Source of the DNA: Methanobacteriota archaeon | Lineage (GTDB): Archaea; Halobacteriota; Methanomicrobia; Methanomicrobiales; Methanoculleaceae | NCBI GenBank assembly: GCA_030446015.1 | Contig: JASUSO010000001.1 | Location: forward strand, 1-64,000 | Direction of reading: 5' to 3' | DNA length: 64,000 bases | Part shown: one piece after another, positions 18,242-28,011 of the stretch | Numbering within the stretch: position 1 is the stretch's first letter | How the letters are laid out: the number at the start of each line of letters is the position of its first letter | Position numbers and translations under genes: made by a program | Notes under the pieces: model-generated | Databases searched by the model: none | What the model saw: only the letters and a program-made list of their open reading frames with translations | Told to the model about the DNA's origin: nothing

Positions 18242-18687
18242 TCAGCGGCGACCACTGCACTGTCGAATGCTGCGTTATGGGCCACGACGGTGCCGCACCG
18301 TGCCACCTCCCGGCAGAGCGCGTCGAGTGCCGTCTTGAGCGAAACACCTGTGCGAATCGCCGTATCGGTTGTGATGCCGTGAACGCTCACAGCGCCCGGT
18401 GGGATCGTAAACCCTTCCGGACGGATGGTGAAACAGGCCTGCCGGCCGGCATGTCCTTCACTGTCGCAGAAAAGCCATGCTATCTGCACCAGTCGCGGCC
18501 AGGCTCGCGTATCGTGCGGTGAAGCATTCCGGTAACGGGGGAGGCCGGCGGTCTCCGTATCGAAGAACAGGTACGTCTCCTTCTCGGGCCGCACCGGATC
18601 ATCGGCCCTGCACAGGTTCCTCTGACGATACATCGCCCTCTCAAAGGAGGAACTACAGATAGGCGGATAAAGATTTTCATTCGCCAC
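18208..18687 (-). pseudogene. Truncated DEDDh 3'-5' exonuclease (DnaQ-like)
   Basis: Exo I FDTETAG and Exo II VAHNAAFDSAVV present; ORF ends ARTGLANPL* before Exo III (HxxxxD) and overlaps the DUF1016 start. Confidence 0.75.
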
Positions 18688-18741
18688 CGACTACGCCGTG
18701 CGTTGACCTAGGGCAATAGCAGGCGCCCCTGATGAGCGGAA

Positions 18742-19398
18742 CTACTCCTCCCCGCCCGAGAGCTCCCGGTAATACCGGCAAAGCTCCGCGACGACGCACC
18801 GGTCGTGCTTCGGGTTCTGCGCCGTGCAGACGGCGCGGCCATGGCGGATCAAAAGATAGTTGATATCCCGCCAGACCTCCTGCGGGAAGAGGGCCACGAG
18901 ATCGCGCTCGATGATATCCGGGTTTGTACTCTCGGTGAACCCAAGCCTTTTTGAGACCCGGCGGACGTGGGTATCGACCGCGATCCCGACGTTGATATCG
19001 AACGCCTGGGAGAGGATGATGTTCGCGGTCTTTCGCCCGACGCCGGGGAGCGTCAGGAGTTCCTCCATCGTCCGTGGGACCTCGCCGCCGAACTCCTCGA
19101 CGACCTTCCTCGCCGCCCCGATGATGTGGCGGGCCTTCGTGCGGTGGAACCCGATCGTCCTGATGACCGGCTCCACCTCCTCCGGCTCCGCGCGGGCGAG
19201 CGCCTCCGGCGTCGGGTAGCGGGAGAAGAGGTCGTCGCGGACGGCGTTCACGGCGCGGTCGGTCGTCTGCGCCGAGAGGATCGTGAGGACCAGCGTCTCG
19301 TAGGGGTTATGGAAGTTGAGGAAATGGCGCCTGCCGTCGACGACGGGGTACTGTTCGAGAAGGCGGCGGTGGATCTCGCAGGCGGTCGCACGGTTCAT
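18742..19398 (-). CDS. nth: Endonuclease III
   Basis: HhH LPGVGRKTANIIL, VDTHVRRVSKRLGF and C-terminal Cys cluster C..NPKHDRC...C. Start set to 19398 because the longer ORF overlaps a tRNA. Confidence 0.93.
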   Translation of the reverse strand: MNRATACEIHRRLLEQYPVVDGRRHFLNFHNPYETLVLTILSAQTTDRAVNAVRDDLFSRYPTPEALARAEPEEVEPVIRTIGFHRTKARHIIGAARKVVEEFGGEVPRTMEELLTLPGVGRKTANIILSQAFDINVGIAVDTHVRRVSKRLGFTESTNPDIIERDLVALFPQEVWRDINYLLIRHGRAVCTAQNPKHDRCVVAELCRYYRELSGGEE

Positions 19399-19404
19399 GA
19401 TAGA

Positions 19405-19479
19405 TGGGGCAGGGCAGATTCGAACTGCCGTCAAAGCGTCCCAAACGCTCTAGGATGGACCAGGCTACCCTACTGCCCC
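19405..19479 (-). tRNA. tRNA-Pro (anticodon TGG)
   Basis: Cloverleaf on minus strand: acceptor GGGGCAG/CTGCCCC, anticodon loop TTTGGGA, T-arm GGCAGTTCGAATCTGCC. Confidence 0.9.
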
Positions 19480-19537
19480 TGTACCTGCATACATTGGGAA
19501 TCCAGACAAAAATAGTTGCCGATGAAGGATAGTATGT

Positions 19538-20242
19538 TCAGGAGAGCAGGGGGGCCGCACCCTCTTCGCAGACGACGGTCCCGACGAACGCGCCCTCCAC
19601 GACTGCCCGGCAGAGGTTCTCCGGGTCGCGGCCGTCGAGCACCAGGAGTGGAATGCCCGAGCGCTCGACCACCTTCCCGGCCACGATATCGAGCACGATG
19701 TTCGAGCCCGCGTTCATCCGGCTCCTCGTGATGATATCGAGGAGCTCCTGCGGCGTGAGGCGCTCGTACCTCACCGCACCGGCATCCTTCTTCGGGTCGG
19801 CGCTGTAGATCCCGTTCACCGACGTCGCGTTGATGAGGAGATCGGCGCCGACGCTCTCGGCGAGGACCGCGGAGACCGCATCGGTCGTCTGCGCGGGGGT
19901 GATGCCGCCCATGACGACGATCTTGCCGGTCTCTGCAAACTCCCGCGCCTCCGTGTAGTTCTCCGCGACGCGCGGATAAGCCGCATCCCCGAGTCCGGCG
20001 ATGAGAAGGCGCGCGTTCAGCCGGGTCACCATAATGCCGAGCTCATCCGCAACCGCCTCCCCGGCGCCGAGACCGCGGGCGACACCGATGTACCGGCGCG
20101 CCTCCCCGCCACCGCCGACGACAACAAAAATCCGGCACTTGCCGGCCATCTTTTTCAGAACAGATACGTATCGATCGATATTGTTTGATTCAAGCGAAGG
20201 AACCAGAACCGACCCGCCCAGAGAAATAACGATCTTCTTCAT
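19538..20242 (-). CDS. pyrH: UMP kinase (archaeal type)
   Basis: MKKIVISLGGSVL...VVGGGGEARRYI...INATSVNGIYSADPKKD. Confidence 0.93.
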   Translation of the reverse strand: MKKIVISLGGSVLVPSLESNNIDRYVSVLKKMAGKCRIFVVVGGGGEARRYIGVARGLGAGEAVADELGIMVTRLNARLLIAGLGDAAYPRVAENYTEAREFAETGKIVVMGGITPAQTTDAVSAVLAESVGADLLINATSVNGIYSADPKKDAGAVRYERLTPQELLDIITRSRMNAGSNIVLDIVAGKVVERSGIPLLVLDGRDPENLCRAVVEGAFVGTVVCEEGAAPLLS

Positions 20243-20282
20243 CCCACCCTATTATTATCCCTGATTTACTCATATACCTGTT

Positions 20283-20432
20283 GTGAAGAGGCTGCACTGC
20301 CCTGTATGCGGCTCTACGGATCTCTGGGCGGCTACCGGCGGGTATACCGGCTGCATCTACCGCTGCAAGCACTGCGGCTACTCCGGGGCGCTGGTCGTCG
20401 AGTACGACGACGAAGAACGGGACGGCCGGTAG
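20283..20432 (+). CDS. Small double zinc-ribbon protein (GTG start)
   Basis: VKRLHCPVCGSTDLWAATGGYTGCIYRCKHCGYSGALVVEYDDEERDGR; CPVC and CKHC pairs; below the ORF-track length cutoff. Confidence 0.65.
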   Translation: MKRLHCPVCGSTDLWAATGGYTGCIYRCKHCGYSGALVVEYDDEERDGR

Positions 20433-20477
20433 AGCCGTCCGCAATAACTATCATGGTTCCCCGCACGCGGTGATCAT

Positions 20478-21491
20478 ATGCACGAGGCGAGACTCTACCA
20501 GAAACTGGAGGAGAATACCGTCCGCTGCTCCCTCTGCGCTCACCGGTGCACCATCAAGGAGGGCAGGCAGGGAGTCTGCGGCGTCCGCATCAACCGCGGC
20601 GGCACGCTTTACGCCGCCACCTTCGGCAAGGTCATCGCCGAAGCGGTCGACCCCATCGAGAAGAAGCCGCTCTACCACTTCCTGCCCGGAACCCTCTCCT
20701 ACTCCCTCGGCACCATCGGGTGCAACTTCCACTGCGAACACTGCCAGAACTGGCACATCTCCCAGCAGACGCAGGAGATGGAGGCGCTCAGGGATATCAG
20801 CCCGGAGCAGGGCGTGGAGCGGGCAATCCGGTCGGGCTCTGCAAGCATCGCGTGGACCTACAACGAGCCCGCCATCTGGCACGAGTACCCGCTCGCGATG
20901 GGGACGCTGGCGCGGCAGAAGGGCATCGGGACGGTCTACGTCACGAACGGCTACATCACCGAGGAGGGGCTCCGCGAACTCGCACCGATGCTCAACGCCT
21001 TCCGCGTCGACATCAAGTCCTTCTCCGACACATTCTACCGGAAGGTCTGCGGCGGGCGGCTGCAGCCGGTCCTCGACGCGACGGCCCTTGCAAAGGAACT
21101 CGGGATGCACGTCGAGACGGTCACGCTGGTCATCCCGGGGCAGAACGACTCAATGGACGAGATGGAGACGCTCATTCGGTGGGTGCTCGAGAACCTCGGC
21201 CCCGACACCCCCATGCACTTCACCCGGTTCCACCCCGACTACAAGATGCTCGACGCAAGGCCGACCGAGGTCAGGGCTCTTGAGAAGATCTACGAGCGTG
21301 CAAAAGAACTCGGGCTCAACTACCCGTATCTCGGCAACGTCGGGAGGCACCCCTACGAGAACACCTACTGCCCTGCCTGCGGTAGCGTCGTCATTGAACG
21401 GTCGGGCTACGCCGTCAGGATACGGGGGCTTGAGGGGCACACCTGCACCGAATGCGGCGGGCGCATCGAGTATGTCTCCGAGATCAGGTGA
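20478..21491 (+). CDS. amrS: AmmeMemoRadiSam-type radical SAM enzyme
   Basis: CSLCAHRCTIKEGRQGVCGVR, radical SAM CNFHCEHCQNW, C-terminal CPACG/CTECG. Confidence 0.9.
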   Translation: MHEARLYQKLEENTVRCSLCAHRCTIKEGRQGVCGVRINRGGTLYAATFGKVIAEAVDPIEKKPLYHFLPGTLSYSLGTIGCNFHCEHCQNWHISQQTQEMEALRDISPEQGVERAIRSGSASIAWTYNEPAIWHEYPLAMGTLARQKGIGTVYVTNGYITEEGLRELAPMLNAFRVDIKSFSDTFYRKVCGGRLQPVLDATALAKELGMHVETVTLVIPGQNDSMDEMETLIRWVLENLGPDTPMHFTRFHPDYKMLDARPTEVRALEKIYERAKELGLNYPYLGNVGRHPYENTYCPACGSVVIERSGYAVRIRGLEGHTCTECGGRIEYVSEIR

Positions 21492-21963
21492 ACGGCGGAG
21501 GTTCCTCACCGACCGGATGCTCGGGACGCTCACCCGCTACCTCCGGTTCATGGGCTACGACACCATGAGCGCAAACAGCCTCACCCCGGGGAGTTCCCGG
21601 GAAGACACCCTCCTCCTCGAGATCGCCCGCCGGGACGGCCGTCTTCTTTTGACCCGCGACCGCGAACTCGCGCGGCGGGGCGCCAACCTCGCGGTCTACA
21701 TCTCATCCGAAGAGATCATGGCCCAGATCCGGCAGATCGCCGACCTCGGGCTGATCGAGCCCGAGATTCGGATGAGCCGCTGCTCCCTCTGCAACACCCG
21801 CCTCCGGCCGGCCACCCTGCGGGAGATCCGGGAGGCGCGCTACGCCCCGCGGTCGAATAGGGGGCTCGAGTTCTCATGGTGCCCCACGTGCCGGAAACTC
21901 TACTGGATGGGCTCGCACGGCCGCCGCCTCGAGTGCCGCCTGAGAGAATCCTTCTCATCCTGA
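21472..21963 (+). CDS. Mut7-C/DUF82 RNase domain protein with zinc ribbon
   Basis: FLTDRMLGTLTRYLRFMGYDT...LLTRDRELARR...CSLCNTRL...CPTCRKLYWMGSH. Confidence 0.85.
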   Translation: MSPRSGERRRFLTDRMLGTLTRYLRFMGYDTMSANSLTPGSSREDTLLLEIARRDGRLLLTRDRELARRGANLAVYISSEEIMAQIRQIADLGLIEPEIRMSRCSLCNTRLRPATLREIREARYAPRSNRGLEFSWCPTCRKLYWMGSHGRRLECRLRESFSS

Positions 21964-22122
21964 CACGGCCGGCTGAGCACCAAATCTCTCATTTTGAGGT
22001 TTTTTAGAGAATCCAAAGATATATCACCTCAGAGGCGATATGAAGCGCTCGAACCGCACGCCGGCCCGAGAGAGATCCCGAAATTGGCGAGGGGTCGGTG
22101 ACCGACAGAGGCGAGGAATACC

Positions 22123-23277
22123 ATGGAGAGTCTGAAGATCGCGTTTTTCTGCTGGGAGTCGCTGTATGCGGAGTGGGTCGGCGGGCTCGCGAACGCGGCG
22201 ACAAACCTTGCCGAGACGCTGGCACACAACCACGAGGTGCACTTTTTCACCCGGGGAGAGGGGAAGGACATCGAGGTCAACGGGGTGCAGTATCACTACT
22301 GCCGGCCGTCGGGAGAGGACATCGTCCGGTACTGCTCCGATATGAGCAGGAAGATGCTCGACCGATTCGACGAGTTCGACGCACCGTCGTTCGACCTCCT
22401 GCACTTCCACGACTGGCACGTGGTCGACGCGCTCCATCGGCTCCGGGACAGGGAGACCGTCCTCACCTACCACTCGACGGAGTTCGGCCGGAACGGGAAC
22501 AGGTTCAGCAACGGGCGGCCGTTCACGGAGATCTCCAGGATAGAACGTTATGGCGCATCGATTGCAAAGCGTATCACCGCGGTCTCCGCGACCCTCAGGC
22601 GGGAGGCCATGAGCCTCTACGGGATCCCGGACTGGAAGATCGACGTTGTCCATAACGGGATCGTGCCCGAACGCTACCAGGCAGACGTCGACCCGGAGGA
22701 GATCAAACGGCGCCACGGGTTCGACCCGGACTCCCCGCTGATCCTCTTCGTCGGGCGGCTCGCGTGGCAGAAGGGGCCCGACATGCTGGTAGACGCGGCG
22801 CCCGCTCTCCTCCGGGAGCACGCCGACAGCCAGATCGCGTTCGTCGGCGACGGGCAGATGCGCCGGGGGCTCGAGACCCGGGCGCGGTCGCTCCCCGTCC
22901 GGTTCCTCGGGCGGCTCCCCGACGCGGAGTACGTGCCACTCCTCAACGCAAGCGACATTGTCGCCATCCCGAGCAGGAACGAGCCGTTCGGGCTTGTGCT
23001 CCTTGAGGCATGGAGCGCCGGCCGATGCGTCGTCGCCTCCGACGTCGGCGGGCTCTCGGAGAACATCGAGCACGGGACCGACGGGGTCAAGGTGCAGCCG
23101 CGCCCGGACTCGATCGCCCGCGGGCTCTCCCGGGTGGCCGACTCACCTGAGAAAGCGCTCGCCATGGGCCGGGAAGGGCTCATCAAGGTGAAGAGAGAGT
23201 TCCCGTGGAGCCGGGTCGGCGCGCAGATGGAAGGTGTCTACAGGAGACTCGCGGAGTGCGACACCATCCCCTGCTGA
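22123..23277 (+). CDS. GT-B family 4 glycosyltransferase
   Basis: LFVGRLAWQKGPDMLVDA, IPSRNEPFGLVLLEAWSAGRCVVASDVGGL. Confidence 0.92.
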   Translation: MESLKIAFFCWESLYAEWVGGLANAATNLAETLAHNHEVHFFTRGEGKDIEVNGVQYHYCRPSGEDIVRYCSDMSRKMLDRFDEFDAPSFDLLHFHDWHVVDALHRLRDRETVLTYHSTEFGRNGNRFSNGRPFTEISRIERYGASIAKRITAVSATLRREAMSLYGIPDWKIDVVHNGIVPERYQADVDPEEIKRRHGFDPDSPLILFVGRLAWQKGPDMLVDAAPALLREHADSQIAFVGDGQMRRGLETRARSLPVRFLGRLPDAEYVPLLNASDIVAIPSRNEPFGLVLLEAWSAGRCVVASDVGGLSENIEHGTDGVKVQPRPDSIARGLSRVADSPEKALAMGREGLIKVKREFPWSRVGAQMEGVYRRLAECDTIPC

Positions 23278-23279
23278 CG

Positions 23280-24332
23280 TCACGGCAGCATGGCGGCCGC
23301 AAGGTGCTCCATCAGGCGGAACGGGTCGGACGCGACGACCGGCGTTCCTGCGTAGAGCTCCATCCCCCCGATATCCGACGTCCGCGAATGGAGGTCGCCC
23401 CGATCGACCACCCACGCGACGTAATACCCCGCCTCCCCGAGCGGGGGCATGTAGACCGCCGCGTTGTAACTCTGCACCCCGATGCTCCGGTAACACTCGA
23501 GCACCTTCGCGAGAGCCGGTGCAATATCGTGCGGCGACGTCGTGATGATAGCAACCTCGTGCTCCTTTCTCGGGGTGAGGTGCGCCATGACGCGGGCGCC
23601 CCTGTAGACGAGGCCGAGGCCGACGGCGGTGTGGACGGCGAAGAGGTCGTCGTAGTACTCGCACCCGTAGCGGCACCGGTACTCGTCCCGGACCTCATCG
23701 AGCCGTGCCGGCGCGGCGTAGGGCTGGTGGGTGAGCAGCACCTGGGCGTGGCTGCGCACGATGCTCGCCCCCGCACGCCAGAGGAAGTTCCAGATGATGA
23801 AGGGGTAGATCGCCCGGGGGTTCGCGCGGTTCGCGTCCTGGCACCAGCGGACGGCCACGTTGAGCAGATCGGCGATCTGCGGCTCACCGGTGATGTAGGG
23901 GTCGTCCTCCTTTGCGATGATGACGGCGTGGAGGTAGTCGTACTTGGCGATGTTGCTTGCCGTCACCCAGTGGTCGCCGTCGATCCGCCCGAACGTATCG
24001 GCCGGCGTCTCCTCGAGGGGGTTTGCAAACGGCCCTTCCGCCGAGAGCGCACGGAGATCCCGCGTCTCCTCGGCGCGGGGCGTCAGCACCGGGCGGCGTG
24101 ACCGGACGGAGTTAAAGAGCGTGCTCTCGCCGGTCTGGTTGTTGGTCACCCTCACGATCTGTTGCGTCTCGATATCGCCGTACTTCTCCCGCACCCACTC
24201 GCGCATCGCATCGGGGAAGGCCAGGTGCCCGGGTTCAACGTACCAGGAGTAGATCCTGCCCACGAGTTCCTCCGCGTCCGGCGCGAGCTCCTTCACGATG
24301 CCCGGCAATCGAGTGATATCAAGCCGTACCAT
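23280..24332 (-). CDS. GalT-like (HIT superfamily) nucleotidyltransferase homologue
   Basis: VRVTNNQTGESTLFNSVRSRRPV; IIWNFLWRAGASIVRSHAQVLLTH resembles the GalT HAQ region. Confidence 0.65.
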   Translation of the reverse strand: MVRLDITRLPGIVKELAPDAEELVGRIYSWYVEPGHLAFPDAMREWVREKYGDIETQQIVRVTNNQTGESTLFNSVRSRRPVLTPRAEETRDLRALSAEGPFANPLEETPADTFGRIDGDHWVTASNIAKYDYLHAVIIAKEDDPYITGEPQIADLLNVAVRWCQDANRANPRAIYPFIIWNFLWRAGASIVRSHAQVLLTHQPYAAPARLDEVRDEYRCRYGCEYYDDLFAVHTAVGLGLVYRGARVMAHLTPRKEHEVAIITTSPHDIAPALAKVLECYRSIGVQSYNAAVYMPPLGEAGYYVAWVVDRGDLHSRTSDIGGMELYAGTPVVASDPFRLMEHLAAAMLP

Positions 24333-24522
24333 GGAGTCCCGGTATACCGGCCATCCACCGATAAAGATTCGCATCGGCCGGGTGAAGAAACCCCCCGAAC
24401 ACGGCACCTGTGCGTTATCAGGTGAAATGCAAGGTTTATTGGTACAGATAACGAATATGATTTGAATACGCGGGACTCAGGCAACCAGCACCTTTGACAA
24501 CGGATTTTACCGGCAGCGAGAC

Positions 24523-27500
24523 ATGGCATTCTTTGACAGGTTCCGGACGAACATCGACGGGTTACGGCAGGCGAAGGACTATCCTGGCCTGGTTGCGGTC
24601 CTGGAGAGCGACGACCCCCGGAGCCGTGCCGATGCAGCGCGGGCGCTCGCTGCCCTCGGGGTTCCCGCCATCCCGGAGATCCTCAAGGCGCTCGAACAGG
24701 CCCGCCCGGCGTCGCGAGACCGGATGGTCGAATCCCTCGTATCAGTCGGCGCACCATCGATCCCGCTGCTTCTTGCCCTGATCCTCCGGGCCGGCCCCGG
24801 TCTGCAGGCATCCATCTCCCGCACCATCGCGGAGGCGGAGAACTCGATGGCCGAGATGCTGATGCCCGCCCTACACCACGACCAGCCGGCAATACGGCGT
24901 GCCACGGTGATCGCCCTGCAAGGGATGGGCAGGAAGGCAATCCCACCCCTCACGAAAGCGCTCCATGACGGCAACCCCTCGGTGCGAAGAGAGGCCGCAA
25001 ACGTGCTTGCCTCGATGAAATGGTCGCCCGAGAACGTCCAGGAGAAGGTGCATTTTTACTGCCTCCGGGAAGACTGGAAGGAACTCGCCAAACTCCAGGG
25101 GGCCGCCGTCCCGGCCCTCCTCAAGGCCCTGGCGAGCACCGACCCCCAAATGCGGAGCGAGTCGGCGCGAACCCTCGGGAAGATCCGCGATCCCCGGGCA
25201 GTCCCGCAGCTCATCAAAGCGGTGAAAGACCCCCGACCGGACGTCCGTATCCGTGCCGTCGAGGCGCTCGGGGAGATCGGGGACGACCGGGCGAAACCCC
25301 CGCTAGTCGATGTCCTGAACGATCCCCACCACCAGGTGCGGATGGAAGCGGCATGGGCCCTCGGCAAACTGGGATGGGTGCCGCAGAGCGACCTGCAGAA
25401 GGCAGAATACCTGATTGCAAGCGAACAGTGGAACGAACTGGTCAGGATGGGAAGAACGGCCATCCCACCGCTCATCCGGGCGCTGGGGATCGGCTACTCG
25501 GGCGTTCGCACCGGCGCGAGCGAAGCGTTGCGGCAACTGGGGCAGCCTGCACTCAACGCCCTGAGTATGGAAGCCTCGTCGAAAGACCCCGCACGAAAAC
25601 AGCGGGCCCTGGCCGCCCTCGAGTACATTCGGCAGCGCCAGGAGGAACTGTCCCGGACAAAGCCCGCACAGGAAGACTCCAGGTACAAAAAGGAACTCGA
25701 AGAAGGGCTTGCCACCCAGAAGAGGTTCGAGGAGCAGTTCGGGCGCCCGAACTACGCCGCTCTGGACAAGCGGATCAAGAGACCTTCGCCGCCTGCGCAG
25801 GATGAGACGCAACAGGAGCCCAAACAGCCCATAGAACAGACGCCAGAAGAGCCTGAGGCGGCCGTGAACCTCAGCGACCTCATCCGGGAGAGCCGGAAGG
25901 CGGAGGCGGCGTGGGCACGGGTCAAGGCGCGCTGGAAGGCCGATCTCCAGGCGGCTCCCGAGAATACGATCTCGCTGGACCAGCTCATCCCGATTGAGTT
26001 CGAGCAGGAGATCGCCGAGGCCGAAGAGGAGGACCTGTTCACCTACCGGCCCGAGGAGGGGGACCGGGAGCCGCAGGAACTGGAGATCCCACAGATCCCG
26101 AGGGAGACGGTTGAACCGCCAGAACCCCCCGAGCCGAGCCCTGAAAAGACGCCGCTCGAAAAGTGCCTTGAAGCGCTCAGGAGCAGCGACGCCAGCATCC
26201 GGGCTGCGGCGGTCGCCGCGCTCCAGAGCATGGGGAAGGAGGCGGTCGGATACCTCATCGAAACACTCTCCGACCCCCACTACAGCGTCCGCATCGCCGC
26301 CGCGGAGGCGCTCGGCGAGATCGGGGATCCGGACGGCGTCGAGGCGCTGGTCCAGGCGCTCGGCGACGCGAGAGAAGACGTCCGGATCGCCGTCATCTCG
26401 GCGCTCGGCCGTATCGGCGACCGCCGGGCCGTCAAACCACTCATTCGCCTCTTCCGCGACAGGTACCACGGCGTCCGGGTCGCCGCGGCGGACGCCGTCG
26501 CGGAGTTCGGCCGTGGCGCACTCAAGGAACTCGAAGAGGCACTGAACGACCCCTTACCGGTCGTCCGGGTGACCGCGGCGAAAGCGATAGGGCTCATCGG
26601 CGCAACCGAGTCGATCGCTGTCCTCGTCACGCATCTCGGGGATACCGCGCCGGACGTCCGGTGGAGCGTTGCCCGGGCCCTGAGCACCTTCGGCGCCATG
26701 GCGGTCGATCCGCTCTTCCTTGTGCTGAGAACAGGCAATAAGGAGGTGAGGCTTGCAGCGATCGATGCTCTCTGGGAGATTCCGGAGAAGGGTGCAGCCG
26801 ACGTTCTGCGCTACGCTCTCGACGATGAAGACGAGGAAGTGAGGACAAGGGCCGCGGCCGCCCTCAGGAAACGGCAGGTGATCGACGTATGGCGGAGGAC
26901 GCTCGGCAGCCAGGTCGAGGAAGAGGAACGCGCCCCGAAGAAGACGAGGAAGGTCCGGGTGGAGGATAAGACGGCGTTCGAGCAGTCGGGCCGGCAGGAT
27001 ATCGACACCCTGATCGGCGCGCTCAAGGACAGGGACTGGAACACGCAGCTCGGTGCCGCTACACGTCTCATCATGATGGGGCGCCCCGCCGTGGACGGCC
27101 TCATCCGTGCGCTCAAGGACGAAGACCCGGATATCCAGTCGGCCGCGGCCAGTATCCTCGGTGACATGCGCGAGACCGCGGTCACGCCGCTCATGGAGGC
27201 CCTGAGCGACAGCGACCGGTTCGTCAGGCTCGTTGCCGCCCGCAACCTGGGCCGGATCGGGAACAAACGGGCTATCGAAGCCCTGATCGGCTCACTGCAC
27301 CAGGAGCCCGACCCCGAGGTCCGGGCGACCGTGGCGGAGGCGCTCGGGTACATGGGGAGCAAAGAGGCGATCGAGCCGCTGGCCCTGGCGCTGCGGGACA
27401 GGGATGAGGACGTCAAGATCGCCGCAGCACGGTCGCTCGGCTACATCGGCGGCCTGAGTGCCATCGAACCGCTGGTCCTGGCGCTCCACGACGTGGACGA

Positions 27501-28011
27501 CCGGGTCAGGTACGCCGCACTCGAGGCCCTGAAGACCCCCGACGAGACGATGCGCCGCCACCTGATCGCCGCTCTCCGGACAGGGGACGAGACGTTCCGG
27601 GCGGGGGTCGCCGAGGCGCTGGAAGCGAGCGGCTGGAGACCGGAGACCGGCGAAGAACGGACGCTCTACCTCATGGCGCAGGGGAGGTGGGCCGAGGTGG
27701 AATGGGTCGGCGCCGACGCGCTGCCGGTGCTTGCGGAAGCGCTCTCCGATCAGCTGATCGAGGTCCGGGCGAACGCCGTCCGGGCGATCGACCGGATCGG
27801 GGGAGAGGGCGCTGTCGCCCCGCTCATCCAGGCACTCAGGGACGATGCGCTTGCGGTCAGAAAACGTGCCGAATGGGCCCTGATCCAGATGGGCGAGGCG
27901 GTGCTTCCGGCGCTCGACCAGGCGCTCAGCAAGGCGGCGCAGCCGGAGGCCCGGGAGGGGCTGCAGCGGATCATTGAGGAGATCCGCAGAAAAGAGACGG
28001 GAAGGATCTAG
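24523..28011 (+). CDS. Large HEAT-repeat (PBS-lyase-like) protein
   Basis: 1162 aa; many ~31-aa repeats of type DPxxxVRxAAAxALGxIGDxxAVxPLIxAL. Confidence 0.92.
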   Translation: MAFFDRFRTNIDGLRQAKDYPGLVAVLESDDPRSRADAARALAALGVPAIPEILKALEQARPASRDRMVESLVSVGAPSIPLLLALILRAGPGLQASISRTIAEAENSMAEMLMPALHHDQPAIRRATVIALQGMGRKAIPPLTKALHDGNPSVRREAANVLASMKWSPENVQEKVHFYCLREDWKELAKLQGAAVPALLKALASTDPQMRSESARTLGKIRDPRAVPQLIKAVKDPRPDVRIRAVEALGEIGDDRAKPPLVDVLNDPHHQVRMEAAWALGKLGWVPQSDLQKAEYLIASEQWNELVRMGRTAIPPLIRALGIGYSGVRTGASEALRQLGQPALNALSMEASSKDPARKQRALAALEYIRQRQEELSRTKPAQEDSRYKKELEEGLATQKRFEEQFGRPNYAALDKRIKRPSPPAQDETQQEPKQPIEQTPEEPEAAVNLSDLIRESRKAEAAWARVKARWKADLQAAPENTISLDQLIPIEFEQEIAEAEEEDLFTYRPEEGDREPQELEIPQIPRETVEPPEPPEPSPEKTPLEKCLEALRSSDASIRAAAVAALQSMGKEAVGYLIETLSDPHYSVRIAAAEALGEIGDPDGVEALVQALGDAREDVRIAVISALGRIGDRRAVKPLIRLFRDRYHGVRVAAADAVAEFGRGALKELEEALNDPLPVVRVTAAKAIGLIGATESIAVLVTHLGDTAPDVRWSVARALSTFGAMAVDPLFLVLRTGNKEVRLAAIDALWEIPEKGAADVLRYALDDEDEEVRTRAAAALRKRQVIDVWRRTLGSQVEEEERAPKKTRKVRVEDKTAFEQSGRQDIDTLIGALKDRDWNTQLGAATRLIMMGRPAVDGLIRALKDEDPDIQSAAASILGDMRETAVTPLMEALSDSDRFVRLVAARNLGRIGNKRAIEALIGSLHQEPDPEVRATVAEALGYMGSKEAIEPLALALRDRDEDVKIAAARSLGYIGGLSAIEPLVLALHDVDDRVRYAALEALKTPDETMRRHLIAALRTGDETFRAGVAEALEASGWRPETGEERTLYLMAQGRWAEVEWVGADALPVLAEALSDQLIEVRANAVRAIDRIGGEGAVAPLIQALRDDALAVRKRAEWALIQMGEAVLPALDQALSKAAQPEAREGLQRIIEEIRRKETGRI

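Noticed and set aside
19399-19434. Upstream nth start at 19434
   Set aside because: Would run into the tRNA-Pro gene; ATG at 19398 gives the normal endonuclease III N-terminus.
20470-21963. 497-aa ORF as a single protein
   Set aside because: Only its last ~163 residues (from 21472) are protein-like (Mut7-C); the first part is out-of-frame amrS.
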